Positions 1-6,850 of a stretch of DNA of 64,000 bases are shown here, in pieces. The notes beneath the pieces were generated by a model, which saw nothing but the letters and a program-made list of their open reading frames with translations, made no database searches and was not told the DNA's origin. This DNA is from Micromonospora endolithica (GTDB lineage Bacteria > Actinomycetota > Actinomycetes > Mycobacteriales > Micromonosporaceae). The stretch spans positions 1 through 64,000 of the forward strand of contig NZ_RBAK01000010.1 in NCBI RefSeq assembly GCF_003626595.1. Direction: 5' to 3'. A program made the position numbers and the translations under genes. The first letter of the stretch is position 1, and each line of letters opens with the position of its first letter.

Positions 1-128
1 ATAACCAGTCGAGGTTCGAAGCTCGAAATGTCACAACGTAAATCGCCGTCCGGAGTTAACCCGATCTGACCTACTCCGACCCGCCAGACCGCGCCCAGCT
101 TCACGACGCCCCGCCCCGCCCCTGGACA

Positions 129-201
129 CGCGATCTTGCACTTTCTGTCGCCGCTTTTCGGACACAGCACGCGAAACGGCGACCAGAAGTGCAAGATCGC
201 G
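129..201. repeat. Inverted repeat, CGCGATCTTGCACTT family
   Basis: Perfect 15-bp arms (CGCGATCTTGCACTT at 129-143, its complement at 187-201) extend inward by about 10 more bp with one bulge, around a loop of about 20 nt. The right arm recurs letter for letter at 63531-63545, near the other end of the window, so this is a dispersed element rather than a local terminator alone. Role unknown; a transcription terminator or a REP-like element is possible. Confidence 0.8.
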
Positions 202-205
202 AAAG

Positions 206-261
206 GTGGGTGGGGTGGGTGGGGTGGGTGGGGAAATCGGTTTGTGGGGGTGGGTGGGGGA
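206..261 (+). other. G-run tract, potential G-quadruplex
   Basis: At least eight runs of three or more G are separated by one to a few bases (GGTGGGTGGGG repeated, then GGGGGTGGGTGGGGG). This satisfies the usual four-run quadruplex rule several times over. It ends just before a TAGGGT -10-like box and the small ORF at 277, so it could affect that promoter. Formation in the cell is not shown by the sequence. Confidence 0.6.
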
Positions 262-276
262 GCTAGGGTCGCGGGC

Positions 277-390
277 ATGTTCGCGTACGCACTGATCGAG
301 GCGGTCGGCACGCCGGCCTGTCTCGGGCCGCTGTTGCAGGCCCGCCCGCGAGTCCGGCGTCCGGCCCTGGCCGGCGTGACCCGCTACTGA
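277..390 (+). CDS. Possible small protein, 37 aa
   Basis: A short frame starts with ATG and reads MFAYALIEAVGTPACLGPLL then an Arg/Pro-rich tail ending VTRY. I recognise no family. Three features favour a real gene. About 85 percent of its codons end in G or C, as in neighbouring genes. TAGGGT sits 7 nt before the ATG, the spacing seen at other leaderless starts in this window. A hairpin follows 12 nt after the stop. There is no Shine-Dalgarno site. It could be chance coding, since 114 nt is short in GC-rich DNA. Confidence 0.35.
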   Translation: MFAYALIEAVGTPACLGPLLQARPRVRRPALAGVTRY

Positions 391-402
391 TCCTCGTCCG
401 CG

Positions 403-423
403 CGGCATCCTGACCGGATGCCG
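403..423 (+). terminator. Hairpin after the small ORF
   Basis: Perfect 8-bp stem CGGCATCC / GGATGCCG with a 5-nt loop, starting 12 nt downstream of the stop at 390. It has no T-run, as is usual in actinobacteria. It probably ends transcription of the small ORF or separates it from the erm leader. Confidence 0.5.
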
Positions 424-712
424 TGGCGCCCCGCCCGGATGACCTGCTCCGAGGCGGCGCGCCGTCCGCGCGGCACCGTCACCGCGTCACCGCCCAGGGC
501 CGTCCGAGTCCCCGATCAATCGGACAGGCTTCTGATCCACCGTGCCCGCCGCTCCAGACGATCGAACGCGTAGGGCTGCGCACGTCCGAGGGCGGCCCGA
601 CTGCGCCGAGCCGCCTCGGGACCGCGACGCGGCCATGCGGCCGGCGCGGGCTGGGGCACCGGAACCGCCTGTCCGTTCCGTCGCCGTACGGCGACAGACA
701 GGACGACGCCCC
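424..712 (+). other. erm upstream/leader region
   Basis: 289 bp with no convincing gene. The erm frame stays open from a GTG at 542, but the translated extension is Arg/Pro-rich and unlike Erm N-termini, so I treat it as leader. No small leader peptide with a good ribosome site is visible. The palindrome at 680-695 is the only clear structure. Confidence 0.5.
680..695. promoter_or_regulatory. Perfect 16-bp palindrome before erm
   Basis: GTCGCCGTACGGCGAC is a perfect palindrome. It lies 4 nt upstream of the AGGA ribosome site (700-703) and 17 nt upstream of the GTG chosen as the erm start. It could be an operator, or an RNA hairpin controlling access to the ribosome site, as in attenuated erm genes. 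Only the symmetry and position are seen. Confidence 0.55.
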
Positions 713-1507
713 GTGGCAACCCGCCGTACCCGTACCGAACGCGACCGGTCCCGTCGCGTACTGTCCCAGAACTTCCTCGTTGACCCGGCCGCGATCGCAC
801 GGTTGGTCCGGGCGGCCCGTCCCGATCCGGACACGCTCCTGCTGGAGGTCGGCGCCGGTCGGGGTCAGCTCACCCGGGCGCTGGCCGCCCGGTGCCGACA
901 CCTGGTCGCGTACGAGGTGGATCCGGCCGCCGCGGCGGAGCTGGCCCGGGTCTGCGCGGCGGTCCCGAACGTGACACACCGGCAGGCGGACTTCCTGATG
1001 GCCGTGCCGCCGGCGGAGCCGTTCGACGTGGTGGGCAACATTCCGTGGTCGCTCACCTCCGCCGTGGTGCGCTGGTGCCTGGCGGCGCCGGGGCTGCGCG
1101 CGGCCACCCTGCTCACCCAGGCGGAGTACGCGCGCCGGCGCAGCGGCGACTACGGCCGGTGGACGCGGCTGACCGTGTCGACCTGGCCGGAGTTCGGTTG
1201 GCGGCTGGTGGGCCGGGTGCCCCGGACCGCGTTCCGCCCGGTGCCCGGGGTGGACGCCGGCATCCTGCGCGTCGAGCGGCGGCCGGAGGCCCTGCTGCCC
1301 CCGGCGGCGCTGCCCGCGTACCGGAGGATGGTGGAGCGGGGCTTCGACGGCGCCGGCGGGTCGCTCGCGGCGTCGCTGGGCCGGCGGTACCCGCGGGCCC
1401 GGGTGGCCGCGGCCCTGCGCGCGGCCCGGCTCGACGCGGCCACGCCGGTCGGCCACGTCTGGCCGGAGCAGTGGCTGGTGCTGTTCCGGCTGCTGCACGC
1501 CCGCTGA
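713..1507 (+). CDS. erm: Erm-type 23S rRNA adenine-N6 methyltransferase
   Basis: Predicted to transfer methyl groups from SAM to the macrolide-site adenine of 23S rRNA (A2058 by E. coli numbering), protecting ribosomes from macrolides, lincosamides and streptogramin B. The 264-aa protein has the Erm opening RRVLSQNFLVD (residues 14-24), the SAM motif EVGAGRG (45-51) and catalytic motif IV as NIPW (109-112), where most Erm enzymes have NIPY. The middle and C-terminal parts (TQAEYARRRSGDYGRW, FRPVPGVDAGILR) follow the actinobacterial Erm pattern. I chose GTG 713 because AGGA precedes it by 9 nt and the length matches the family. ATG 635 and GTG 542 are in frame but add an atypical N-terminus. 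KsgA-type dimethylase is less likely. The gene stands alone and ends at a palindromic repeat. Confidence 0.85.
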   Translation: MATRRTRTERDRSRRVLSQNFLVDPAAIARLVRAARPDPDTLLLEVGAGRGQLTRALAARCRHLVAYEVDPAAAAELARVCAAVPNVTHRQADFLMAVPPAEPFDVVGNIPWSLTSAVVRWCLAAPGLRAATLLTQAEYARRRSGDYGRWTRLTVSTWPEFGWRLVGRVPRTAFRPVPGVDAGILRVERRPEALLPPAALPAYRRMVERGFDGAGGSLAASLGRRYPRARVAAALRAARLDAATPVGHVWPEQWLVLFRLLHAR

Positions 1508-1513
1508 CCGGGC

Positions 1514-1562
1514 AAGGAAGGGCCCCTCCTTAACGCCTGGTGTCGAGGAGGGGCCCCCGCTC
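1514..1562. terminator. Palindromic repeat copy A between convergent genes
   Basis: Arms GGGCCCCTCCT (1520-1530) and AGGAGGGGCCC (1546-1556) flank a loop containing TTAACGCCTGGTGT. It sits between the stop of erm and the stop of the DUF2795 gene on the other strand, so it can terminate both. It is one of five copies in the window (others at 3121, 31715, 57813 and 61809). Confidence 0.8.
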
Positions 1563-1569
1563 AACACCG

Positions 1570-1761
1570 TCAGGCGAGGGTGTTCAACGCGTCGGTCAGC
1601 TCGGCCGGATCGTCGAACTGCTCGGGCGGGAGCGCCCGCAGCATCTGCAACACCTCGGTGGGCGCCCCGTTCTCCTGGCCCCAGCGCACCAGGTCCTCCC
1701 GGGAGATCGGGTAGTCGAGCCCGGCAAGGTACTCCTGCAACTGCACCCCGCTGACGGTCAT
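1570..1761 (-). CDS. DUF2795 domain protein, 63 aa
   Basis: A small acidic protein whose whole length matches the DUF2795 type: VQLQEYLAGLDYPISREDL near the N-terminus, then a helical stretch (VLQMLRALPPEQFDDPAEL). Members are small actinobacterial proteins of unknown function, often stress-linked. There is no membrane segment or signal peptide. It is convergent with erm and divergent from the esterase-family gene at 1843. The two divergent starts lie in a perfect 14-bp inverted repeat, so they may be expressed together. Family call is fairly sure; function is unknown. Confidence 0.75.
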   Translation of the reverse strand: MTVSGVQLQEYLAGLDYPISREDLVRWGQENGAPTEVLQMLRALPPEQFDDPAELTDALNTLA

Positions 1762-1763
1762 GG

Positions 1764-1840
1764 CGGGCGGCTACCCGCTGCGCCGGCCCGTACACCGCCC
1801 GGGCGCCGGTTTGCCCGCTGGACCGCCGGGTAGCCGCCCG
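1764..1840. promoter_or_regulatory. Mirror-image divergent promoter/leader, 14-bp inverted repeat
   Basis: CGGGCGGCTACCCG (1764-1777) and CGGGTAGCCGCCCG (1827-1840) are perfect reverse complements. Each arm ends 2 nt from an ATG: the minus-strand start at 1761 and the plus-strand start at 1843. Both genes are therefore preceded by GGGTAGCCGCCCG plus two bases. TAGCCG could be a -10 element with 6-nt spacing to a leaderless start, or the arms could be operator half-sites. Confidence 0.7.
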
Positions 1841-1842
1841 GC

Positions 1843-3096
1843 ATGCTGGTTCAGCGGCTCGGCGCGCCGAGCGACTTCGACCCGTTGCTGGAGCGTGTCC
1901 GGGACGCCCGGATCGTCATGATCGGCGAGGCGACGCACGGCAGCTACGACTACTACCGCCTGCGGGAGCAGCTCACCCGCCGGCTGATCGCCGAGTGCGG
2001 TTTCTCGTTCGTCGCCGTGGAGGGGGACTGGCCCGACTGCGACCGGGTGCACCGGTCGGTCGTCGCCGCCCCGGGCGGCGCCACCGAGCCGCAGACCGCG
2101 CTGGAACGCTTCGAGCGCTGGCCCACCTGGATGTGGGCGAACGCCGAGGTGGCCCGGTTCTGCCGCTGGCTGCGGGCGTGGAACCTGGACCGGCCGGAGC
2201 CGGCCCGCGCCGGTTTCCACGGCTTGGACGTCTACAGCCTGTGGGAGTCGATGCAGGCCATCTTCGACTACCTCGGCGAGGAGGACCCGGCGTCGCTGGA
2301 GGCCGCGCAGGACGCCTACCGGTGCTTCGAGCCGTACGGCAAGCGGGTCGAGGAGTACGGCATGGCGAGCCGGTTCGTGTCGGCGCGCTGCGAGGAGGAG
2401 GTGGTACGCCTGCTGGCGCGTACCCGGGAACACGCCGTGGCGGACGGCCCGGACGCCTTCTCGGCCTGGCAGAACGCGGAGGTGGTGGCCGGCGCGGAGC
2501 GGTACTACCGGGCGATGGTCGCCGGCGGCCCGGAGTCGTGGAACGTCCGCGACATCCACATGGCGGACACCCTGGACCGGCTGCTGGACCGGTACGGCCC
2601 GGATGCCCGGGGGATCGTCTGGGCGCACAACACCCACGTGGGGGACGCCCGGGCGACCGACATGGCCGCCGACGGCATGCTCAACATCGGCCAGTTGGCG
2701 CGGGAGCGGCACGGCGACGACCGGGTCGTGCTGGTCGGCTTCGGCAGCTACCGGGGCAATGTGGTGGCCGCGCCCCGCTGGGGCTCGCCGGCCGAGGCGA
2801 TGATCGTGCCGCCGGCCCGGGAGGGGTCGGTGGAGCGCCGGTTGCACGAGCTGATGCCGGAGCGGGCGGTGCTGGTCTTCGGCGGCGACCAGCCGGGCTG
2901 GGTCACCGACAGCCTGGACCACCGGGCGATCGGGGTGGTGTACGACCCGTCCTTCGAGTCCTGGGGAAACTACGTGCCGACCCGGCTGGGGCAGCGGTAC
3001 GACGCCTTCATCTGGTGCGACGAGGCGACCGCGCTGCACCCGCTGCCCGCGCTGGCGATGCCGGGGGAGATGGAGACGTACCCGGCCGGTGTCTGA
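1843..3096 (+). CDS. Erythromycin esterase family protein
   Basis: 417 aa matching the erythromycin-esterase superfamily over its whole length. The N-terminus has the signature IGEATHG (residues 27-33, with Glu29 and His32 as likely active-site residues), followed by VEGDWPDC near residue 60. Later come GFHGLDVYSLW, WAHNTHVGDAR and VVLVGFGSYRG, typical of the family. In EreA/EreB these enzymes open the macrolactone ring, but many homologues have other or unknown substrates, so macrolide hydrolysis is an inference helped by the nearby erm. There is no signal peptide, so it is cytoplasmic. ATG 1843 lies 2 nt after an inverted-repeat arm. It is convergent with the MMPL gene across a palindromic terminator. 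Confidence 0.8.
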   Translation: MLVQRLGAPSDFDPLLERVRDARIVMIGEATHGSYDYYRLREQLTRRLIAECGFSFVAVEGDWPDCDRVHRSVVAAPGGATEPQTALERFERWPTWMWANAEVARFCRWLRAWNLDRPEPARAGFHGLDVYSLWESMQAIFDYLGEEDPASLEAAQDAYRCFEPYGKRVEEYGMASRFVSARCEEEVVRLLARTREHAVADGPDAFSAWQNAEVVAGAERYYRAMVAGGPESWNVRDIHMADTLDRLLDRYGPDARGIVWAHNTHVGDARATDMAADGMLNIGQLARERHGDDRVVLVGFGSYRGNVVAAPRWGSPAEAMIVPPAREGSVERRLHELMPERAVLVFGGDQPGWVTDSLDHRAIGVVYDPSFESWGNYVPTRLGQRYDAFIWCDEATALHPLPALAMPGEMETYPAGV

Positions 3097-3120
3097 GCCG
3101 CGGTCGTGCTCGTGGGGTGT

Positions 3121-3170
3121 TAAGAAGGGCCCCCGGTACCACGCCAGGCGTTAACCGGGGGCCCTTCCTT
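3121..3170. terminator. Palindromic repeat copy B between convergent genes
   Basis: Arms AAGGGCCCCCGGT (3125-3137) and ACCGGGGGCCCTT (3154-3166) enclose a loop carrying CGCCAGGCGTTA, the reverse orientation of the shared core. It lies between the stops of the esterase-family gene and the MMPL gene. Confidence 0.8.
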
Positions 3171-3178
3171 ACTGCCCG

Positions 3179-5473
3179 CTACACGCGGGCGGGGGTCTTC
3201 TCGTCGAGGTGGGCGCGCAGGCCCTCACCCTCGATGTCGACGTTGGGCAGTGCCCGCTGCAGCCAGCTCGGCAGCCACCACGCGGCCCTGCCGAGCAGCG
3301 ACATCACCGCCGGCACGATGGTCATCCGGACCACGAAGGCGTCGATGGCGACACCCACGGCGAGCGCGAAGCCCATCGACTTGATCACCGGGTCGTCCAG
3401 GAAGACGAAGCCGCCGAAGACCGAGATCATGATCAGCGCGGCGGCGGTGACCACCCGGGCGCCGTGCCCCATGCCGTTGATGGTGGCTTGCTGCGCGGTG
3501 TCGCCGTGCACGAAGTCCTCCCGCATCCGGGAGACCAGGAAGACCTCGTAGTCCATGGCGAGGCCGAACAGGATGCCGATCAGCAGGATCGGCAGGAAGC
3601 TGATCAGCGGCCCCGGGGTGTCCAGGCCGACCAGGTCGGCCAGGTGACCCTGCTGGAACACGGCCACCGTGATGCCGAAGGTCGCGGCGACGGTGAGCAG
3701 GAAGCCCACCGCGGCCTTCACCGGCACCAGCAGCGAGCGGAAGACCAGCATCAGCAGCAGCACCGACAGGCCGACCACCAGCAGCAGGTAGACCGGCAGC
3801 GCGTCGGACAGCTTCTCGGAGACGTCGATGCCGATGGCGGTGACGCCGGTGAGCAGCACGTCGGCGCCCTGGATCCCGCCGACCGCGGCGCGGACGTCGT
3901 TGACCAGCGTCTCGGTCGCCGCGTCGGTCGGGCCGGTCTCCGGCACCACGGCGAGCAGCGCGGTCTTCCCGTCCGGGCTGAGCTGCGGCGGGGTCACCGC
4001 GAGGACGTTCTCGGTGCGCTGGATCTGCGCGGTCACCTGCGGTACCGCGTCGGCGGTGGCCTGCGGGGTGTCGCCGGCGACGACCACCGCGAGCCGGCCG
4101 GTGAAGCCCGGCCCGAAGCCCTCGCTGATCAGGTCGTTGGACTCCCGGGCGGGCGACCCGACCGGTGCGGTGCCGGCGTCCGGCAGGGCCAGCCGCATGT
4201 CCGGGGTGGGCAGCGCGAGCAGGCCGAGACCGAGCAGCCCGACCAGGATGACCGGCACCCGGAAGCGGGTGACCAGGCGGGCCCAGCGGAACCCGAACCC
4301 GGAGCGGTCCTCGGCCCGCGCGGCACCGGCGACCGGGGCCGGCGCGTCGGTCCCGCCGGTGGTGTCGGACCCGTCGGCGGTGCCGGTGGTCGGCCCGCCG
4401 TCGGTGCCGGCGTCCGCCCGGTCGGCGGCGCCGGTGGCCAGCTGGTCGGCGGGGACGGCGGTACGCAGCTTGCGGGGCAGCACCCGGGCACCGGCGAAGC
4501 CGAGCAGGGCCGGTTGCAGGGTGATCGCGACCAGCACGGCCACGGTGACCGTGCCGGCGGCGGCCAGACCCATCACGGTGAGGAACGGGATGTCGACCAC
4601 GGCCAGCCCGGCGAGCGCGATGACCACGGTGGCGCCGGCGAAGACCACCGCCGAGCCGGCGGTGCCGACCGCCCGCCCGACCGCCTCGTCCGCCGGCAGG
4701 CCCTCCAGGAGGTTCTGCCGGTAGCGCGAGGTGATGAAGAGCGAGTAGTCGATGCCGACCGCCAGCCCGAGCATCAGGGCGAGGATCGGCGCGGTGCTGG
4801 TCAGCTCGACCACGCTGCTCAGCGCGAACAACCCGGCCATGCCGACGCCGACGCCGATCAGCGCGTTCAGCATGGTCATCCCGGCCGCGACCAGCGAGCC
4901 GAACGTGACCACCAGGACGATCAGGGCCACCGCGACGCCGATCGCCTCGGTCGACCCGACCTCCGGCTCGCCGTTCAGCACCTCACCGCCGGGGGCGACC
5001 TGCCAACCCTGCGCCTCGGCCGCCGCGCCGACCTTCTCGTACGCCTCGCGCTGCTCGTCGGTCACCTCGTCGGCGCCGGTGGCGAACTGGACCTGGACCA
5101 GCGCGTACCGGCCGTCCGGGGTGACCGCGCGGGCCTGCAGCGGGTCGACGGCGCCGACCACGCCGGGCAACGTCGCCGCCTCCCGGGTCAGCTCCTGCAC
5201 CACCGCCTGACCGGCCGGGGTACCGAGCTGACCGGCCTCGGGTGCCTTGACCGCGATGGTGCCGGTCGCGCCGCTGGCCGCCGGGAACTGCTCGGCGAGC
5301 AGGTCCTGGGCGCGCTGCGACTCGGTGCCGGGCATGGTGAAGTTGCTCGCCGTCGGGCCGCGCAGCGTCGCGGCGGCCAGACCGAGCCCGACGAGTACGA
5401 CGAGCCAGATCACCGCGACGAGTCGCCGTCGGCGCAACGAGCCCCGGCCGAGCCGGTAGAGCAGGGTCGCCAT
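3179..5473 (-). CDS. MMPL/RND-superfamily transporter
   Basis: A 764-aa polytopic membrane protein of the MMPL type, likely exporting lipids or drugs using the proton gradient. It has two repeats, each with one N-terminal helix, a large extracytoplasmic loop and a block of membrane helices. Both carry the MMPL signature: GLAVGIDYSLFITSR in the first half and GLAMDYEVFLVSRMRED in the second. A central cytoplasmic linker is rich in Thr, Gly, Asp and Ala. ATG 5473 follows TAGGAACTC. The TetR gene lies 6 nt upstream on the same strand, and paired operators precede that gene, so regulator and pump probably form one autoregulated operon. Substrate unknown. Confidence 0.9.
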   Translation of the reverse strand: MATLLYRLGRGSLRRRRLVAVIWLVVLVGLGLAAATLRGPTASNFTMPGTESQRAQDLLAEQFPAASGATGTIAVKAPEAGQLGTPAGQAVVQELTREAATLPGVVGAVDPLQARAVTPDGRYALVQVQFATGADEVTDEQREAYEKVGAAAEAQGWQVAPGGEVLNGEPEVGSTEAIGVAVALIVLVVTFGSLVAAGMTMLNALIGVGVGMAGLFALSSVVELTSTAPILALMLGLAVGIDYSLFITSRYRQNLLEGLPADEAVGRAVGTAGSAVVFAGATVVIALAGLAVVDIPFLTVMGLAAAGTVTVAVLVAITLQPALLGFAGARVLPRKLRTAVPADQLATGAADRADAGTDGGPTTGTADGSDTTGGTDAPAPVAGAARAEDRSGFGFRWARLVTRFRVPVILVGLLGLGLLALPTPDMRLALPDAGTAPVGSPARESNDLISEGFGPGFTGRLAVVVAGDTPQATADAVPQVTAQIQRTENVLAVTPPQLSPDGKTALLAVVPETGPTDAATETLVNDVRAAVGGIQGADVLLTGVTAIGIDVSEKLSDALPVYLLLVVGLSVLLLMLVFRSLLVPVKAAVGFLLTVAATFGITVAVFQQGHLADLVGLDTPGPLISFLPILLIGILFGLAMDYEVFLVSRMREDFVHGDTAQQATINGMGHGARVVTAAALIMISVFGGFVFLDDPVIKSMGFALAVGVAIDAFVVRMTIVPAVMSLLGRAAWWLPSWLQRALPNVDIEGEGLRAHLDEKTPARV

Positions 5474-5479
5474 GAGTTC

Positions 5480-6082
5480 CTAGTCCTCCGTGTGGATGGG
5501 TGGGACGGGCGTCGAGGAGTGGGGTGGTGCGGGTCGGTCGACGGGCTCCAGCCCGCGCGTGACGAGGGCCAGCAGTGCCGGGCGGAGCACCTCTTCACCG
5601 AGGTCGAGGAACTCGCCGCACGCCTCGGAGATGCCGGCCAGCAGCACCAGCGCGGCGATCCGGGCCGACGGGCGTTCGGGGTGTCCGGCGAGCGCGTCGA
5701 CCAGCCGCTCGGAGATCCGCTGGATGTGCGCGAAGGCGGGTTGCGCGAGCAGCTCCGGGAAGTCGCCGCGGAGCACCGCGATCTCGCGCCGGAACCGTAC
5801 GGCCAGGTTGACGAAACCCTCGGCGGCGACCCGCTGGGCGTCGGCCGGGTCGGTGGCGAGGGCGATCCGCTCGTCGAGGGACTGGAGCACGGCGATCGCC
5901 GGGGCCATCAGCTCGGTGAGGATGGCCTCCTTGTTGGCGAAGTGGTAGAGCACGGCGGCCTTGGAACAGCCCACCTCGCGGGCGATGTCCTGCAACGACG
6001 TGCCTCGGTAGCCGGTCGCCGCGAAGCGTCGCGTCGCCGCCGTCAGGATCTCGTCGTGTGTCTCCGGTACCGCCCGTGCCAT
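5480..6082 (-). CDS. TetR family transcriptional regulator
   Basis: 200-aa repressor. The N-terminal helix-turn-helix spans about residues 8-55 (TRRFAATGYRGTSLQDIARE, then VGCSKAAVLYHFANKEAIL), followed by a helical ligand-binding domain. ATG 6082 is chosen because GGGGAGGTGG precedes it on the minus strand. The longer open frame would run through the operators. It is followed after 6 nt by the MMPL transporter, its likely target. Two perfect 16-bp palindromes lie 29 bp upstream of the start and probably bind this protein. The ligand is unknown. Confidence 0.92.
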   Translation of the reverse strand: MARAVPETHDEILTAATRRFAATGYRGTSLQDIAREVGCSKAAVLYHFANKEAILTELMAPAIAVLQSLDERIALATDPADAQRVAAEGFVNLAVRFRREIAVLRGDFPELLAQPAFAHIQRISERLVDALAGHPERPSARIAALVLLAGISEACGEFLDLGEEVLRPALLALVTRGLEPVDRPAPPHSSTPVPPIHTED

Positions 6083-6110
6083 CGCCGGCCACCTCCCCGC
6101 ACCAGCATGC

Positions 6111-6145
6111 CTGACCGATCGGTCAGTAGCTGACCGATCGGTCAG
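6111..6145. promoter_or_regulatory. Tandem TetR operators
   Basis: CTGACCGATCGGTCAG occurs twice, at 6111-6126 and 6130-6145. Both copies are perfect palindromes, 19 bp apart centre to centre (about two helical turns). Their position upstream of the TetR-MMPL operon and the TGACCGATCGGTCA form fit TetR-family operators. Confidence 0.88.
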
Positions 6146-6186
6146 ACTCTGGGCGTGGTCTTCCCCACAGAATGGGTGGGTTTCGA

Positions 6187-6786
6187 TCAGTCCGGGGTGC
6201 CGGTCCAGTCGTCCAGCCAGGGACCGTGCCAGGTCAGCGTGCCCGCCCGCAGGTCGGCCACGAGGCCGCGTACCCACGCCAGCTCGGCGCGCATCATGGC
6301 CAGCCGGTACTCGTCCTCGACCAGGAACAGCCGGGGCAGGTCGATCGCCGCGAGGACCGCCTCCCGCTCGCGCAGCCGGGCGGCCAGCAGCTCGGCCCGC
6401 CGGTCGAGCTGCTGGGCCGCTTCGGCCGGCGGCAGGATCGGCAGGAAGGAGAGCGCCGCCGGGAACTCCGGGAACTCCCGGGCGGGCGCGGCCAGCGCGT
6501 CGGCGAGCCAGGCGTCCAGCGCGCGGCGGCCCTCCGGCGTCAGCTCGTACACGGTGCGTTCCGGGCGGCGTTCGTCCCGGGCGGTGTGGCTGACCCGGAC
6601 CAGTTCCTCCCGCCGCAGCCGCTCCACGGTCTGGTAGATGCTGTTGCGCTGCGCGACGTTGACCACGTCCAGCTTGTCCCGCTCCCGGATCACCTGCTGC
6701 ATCCGGTACGCGTGCATCGGCTCCTCGACCAGCAACGCGAGCACCATCATCGCCAGCGGCGAGCGGCGCTGGGCCCGTGCGGTCAT
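6187..6786 (-). CDS. PadR family transcriptional regulator
   Basis: 199 aa. The N-terminal winged helix (residues about 10-85) has the PadR pattern: LAMMVLALLVEEPMHAYRMQ, then NSIYQTVERLRREELV and RTVYELTPEGRRAL. The C-terminal part is helical (Vir_act_alpha_C-like) and probably dimerises. ATG 6786 is preceded by TAGGGT then GAGGAG, which could serve as -10 and ribosome site. It is divergent from the FAD monooxygenase at 6844. Two dyads between the genes are the likely binding sites, so it probably represses the monooxygenase and itself. The inducer is unknown. Confidence 0.9.
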   Translation of the reverse strand: MTARAQRRSPLAMMVLALLVEEPMHAYRMQQVIRERDKLDVVNVAQRNSIYQTVERLRREELVRVSHTARDERRPERTVYELTPEGRRALDAWLADALAAPAREFPEFPAALSFLPILPPAEAAQQLDRRAELLAARLREREAVLAAIDLPRLFLVEDEYRLAMMRAELAWVRGLVADLRAGTLTWHGPWLDDWTGTPD

Positions 6787-6816
6787 CTCCTCACCCTAGG
6801 CGACGGGGTGGTTCAC

Positions 6817-6850
6817 CATAGTCATTCTATGTATAGTCACTTTATGACTA
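6817..6850. promoter_or_regulatory. Twin dyads between padR and monooxygenase
   Basis: CATAGTCATTCTATG (6817-6831) and TAGTCACTTTATGACTA (6834-6850) are both inverted repeats with 5-nt centres and share TAGTCA. The second overlaps the monooxygenase ATG (6844), and TATAGT (6832-6837) is a good -10 element 6 nt before that ATG. The AT-rich patch stands out from its surroundings. It fits a PadR operator that blocks a leaderless promoter. Confidence 0.82.

Larger units (their letters stand above)
1..276. other. Non-coding left edge
   Basis: No convincing gene is seen here. The ORFs that can be read have a composition unlike a protein and cross an inverted repeat. The stretch holds the dyad at 129-201 and a G-rich tract at 206-261. 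A possible extended -10 element (TAGGGT, 264-269) lies just before the small ORF that starts at 277. Confidence 0.6.

Noticed and set aside
542..712. N-terminal extension of Erm from GTG 542
   Set aside because: The extra 57 residues are Arg/Pro-rich, include a perfect palindrome, and do not resemble Erm N-termini. GTG 713 has a ribosome site and gives the usual length.
3209..6133. 974-aa ORF antisense to the MMPL transporter
   Set aside because: It is a shadow frame of a high-GC gene: rich in Gly, Arg, His, Gln and Asp, with no domain. The opposite strand encodes a clear transporter and regulator.
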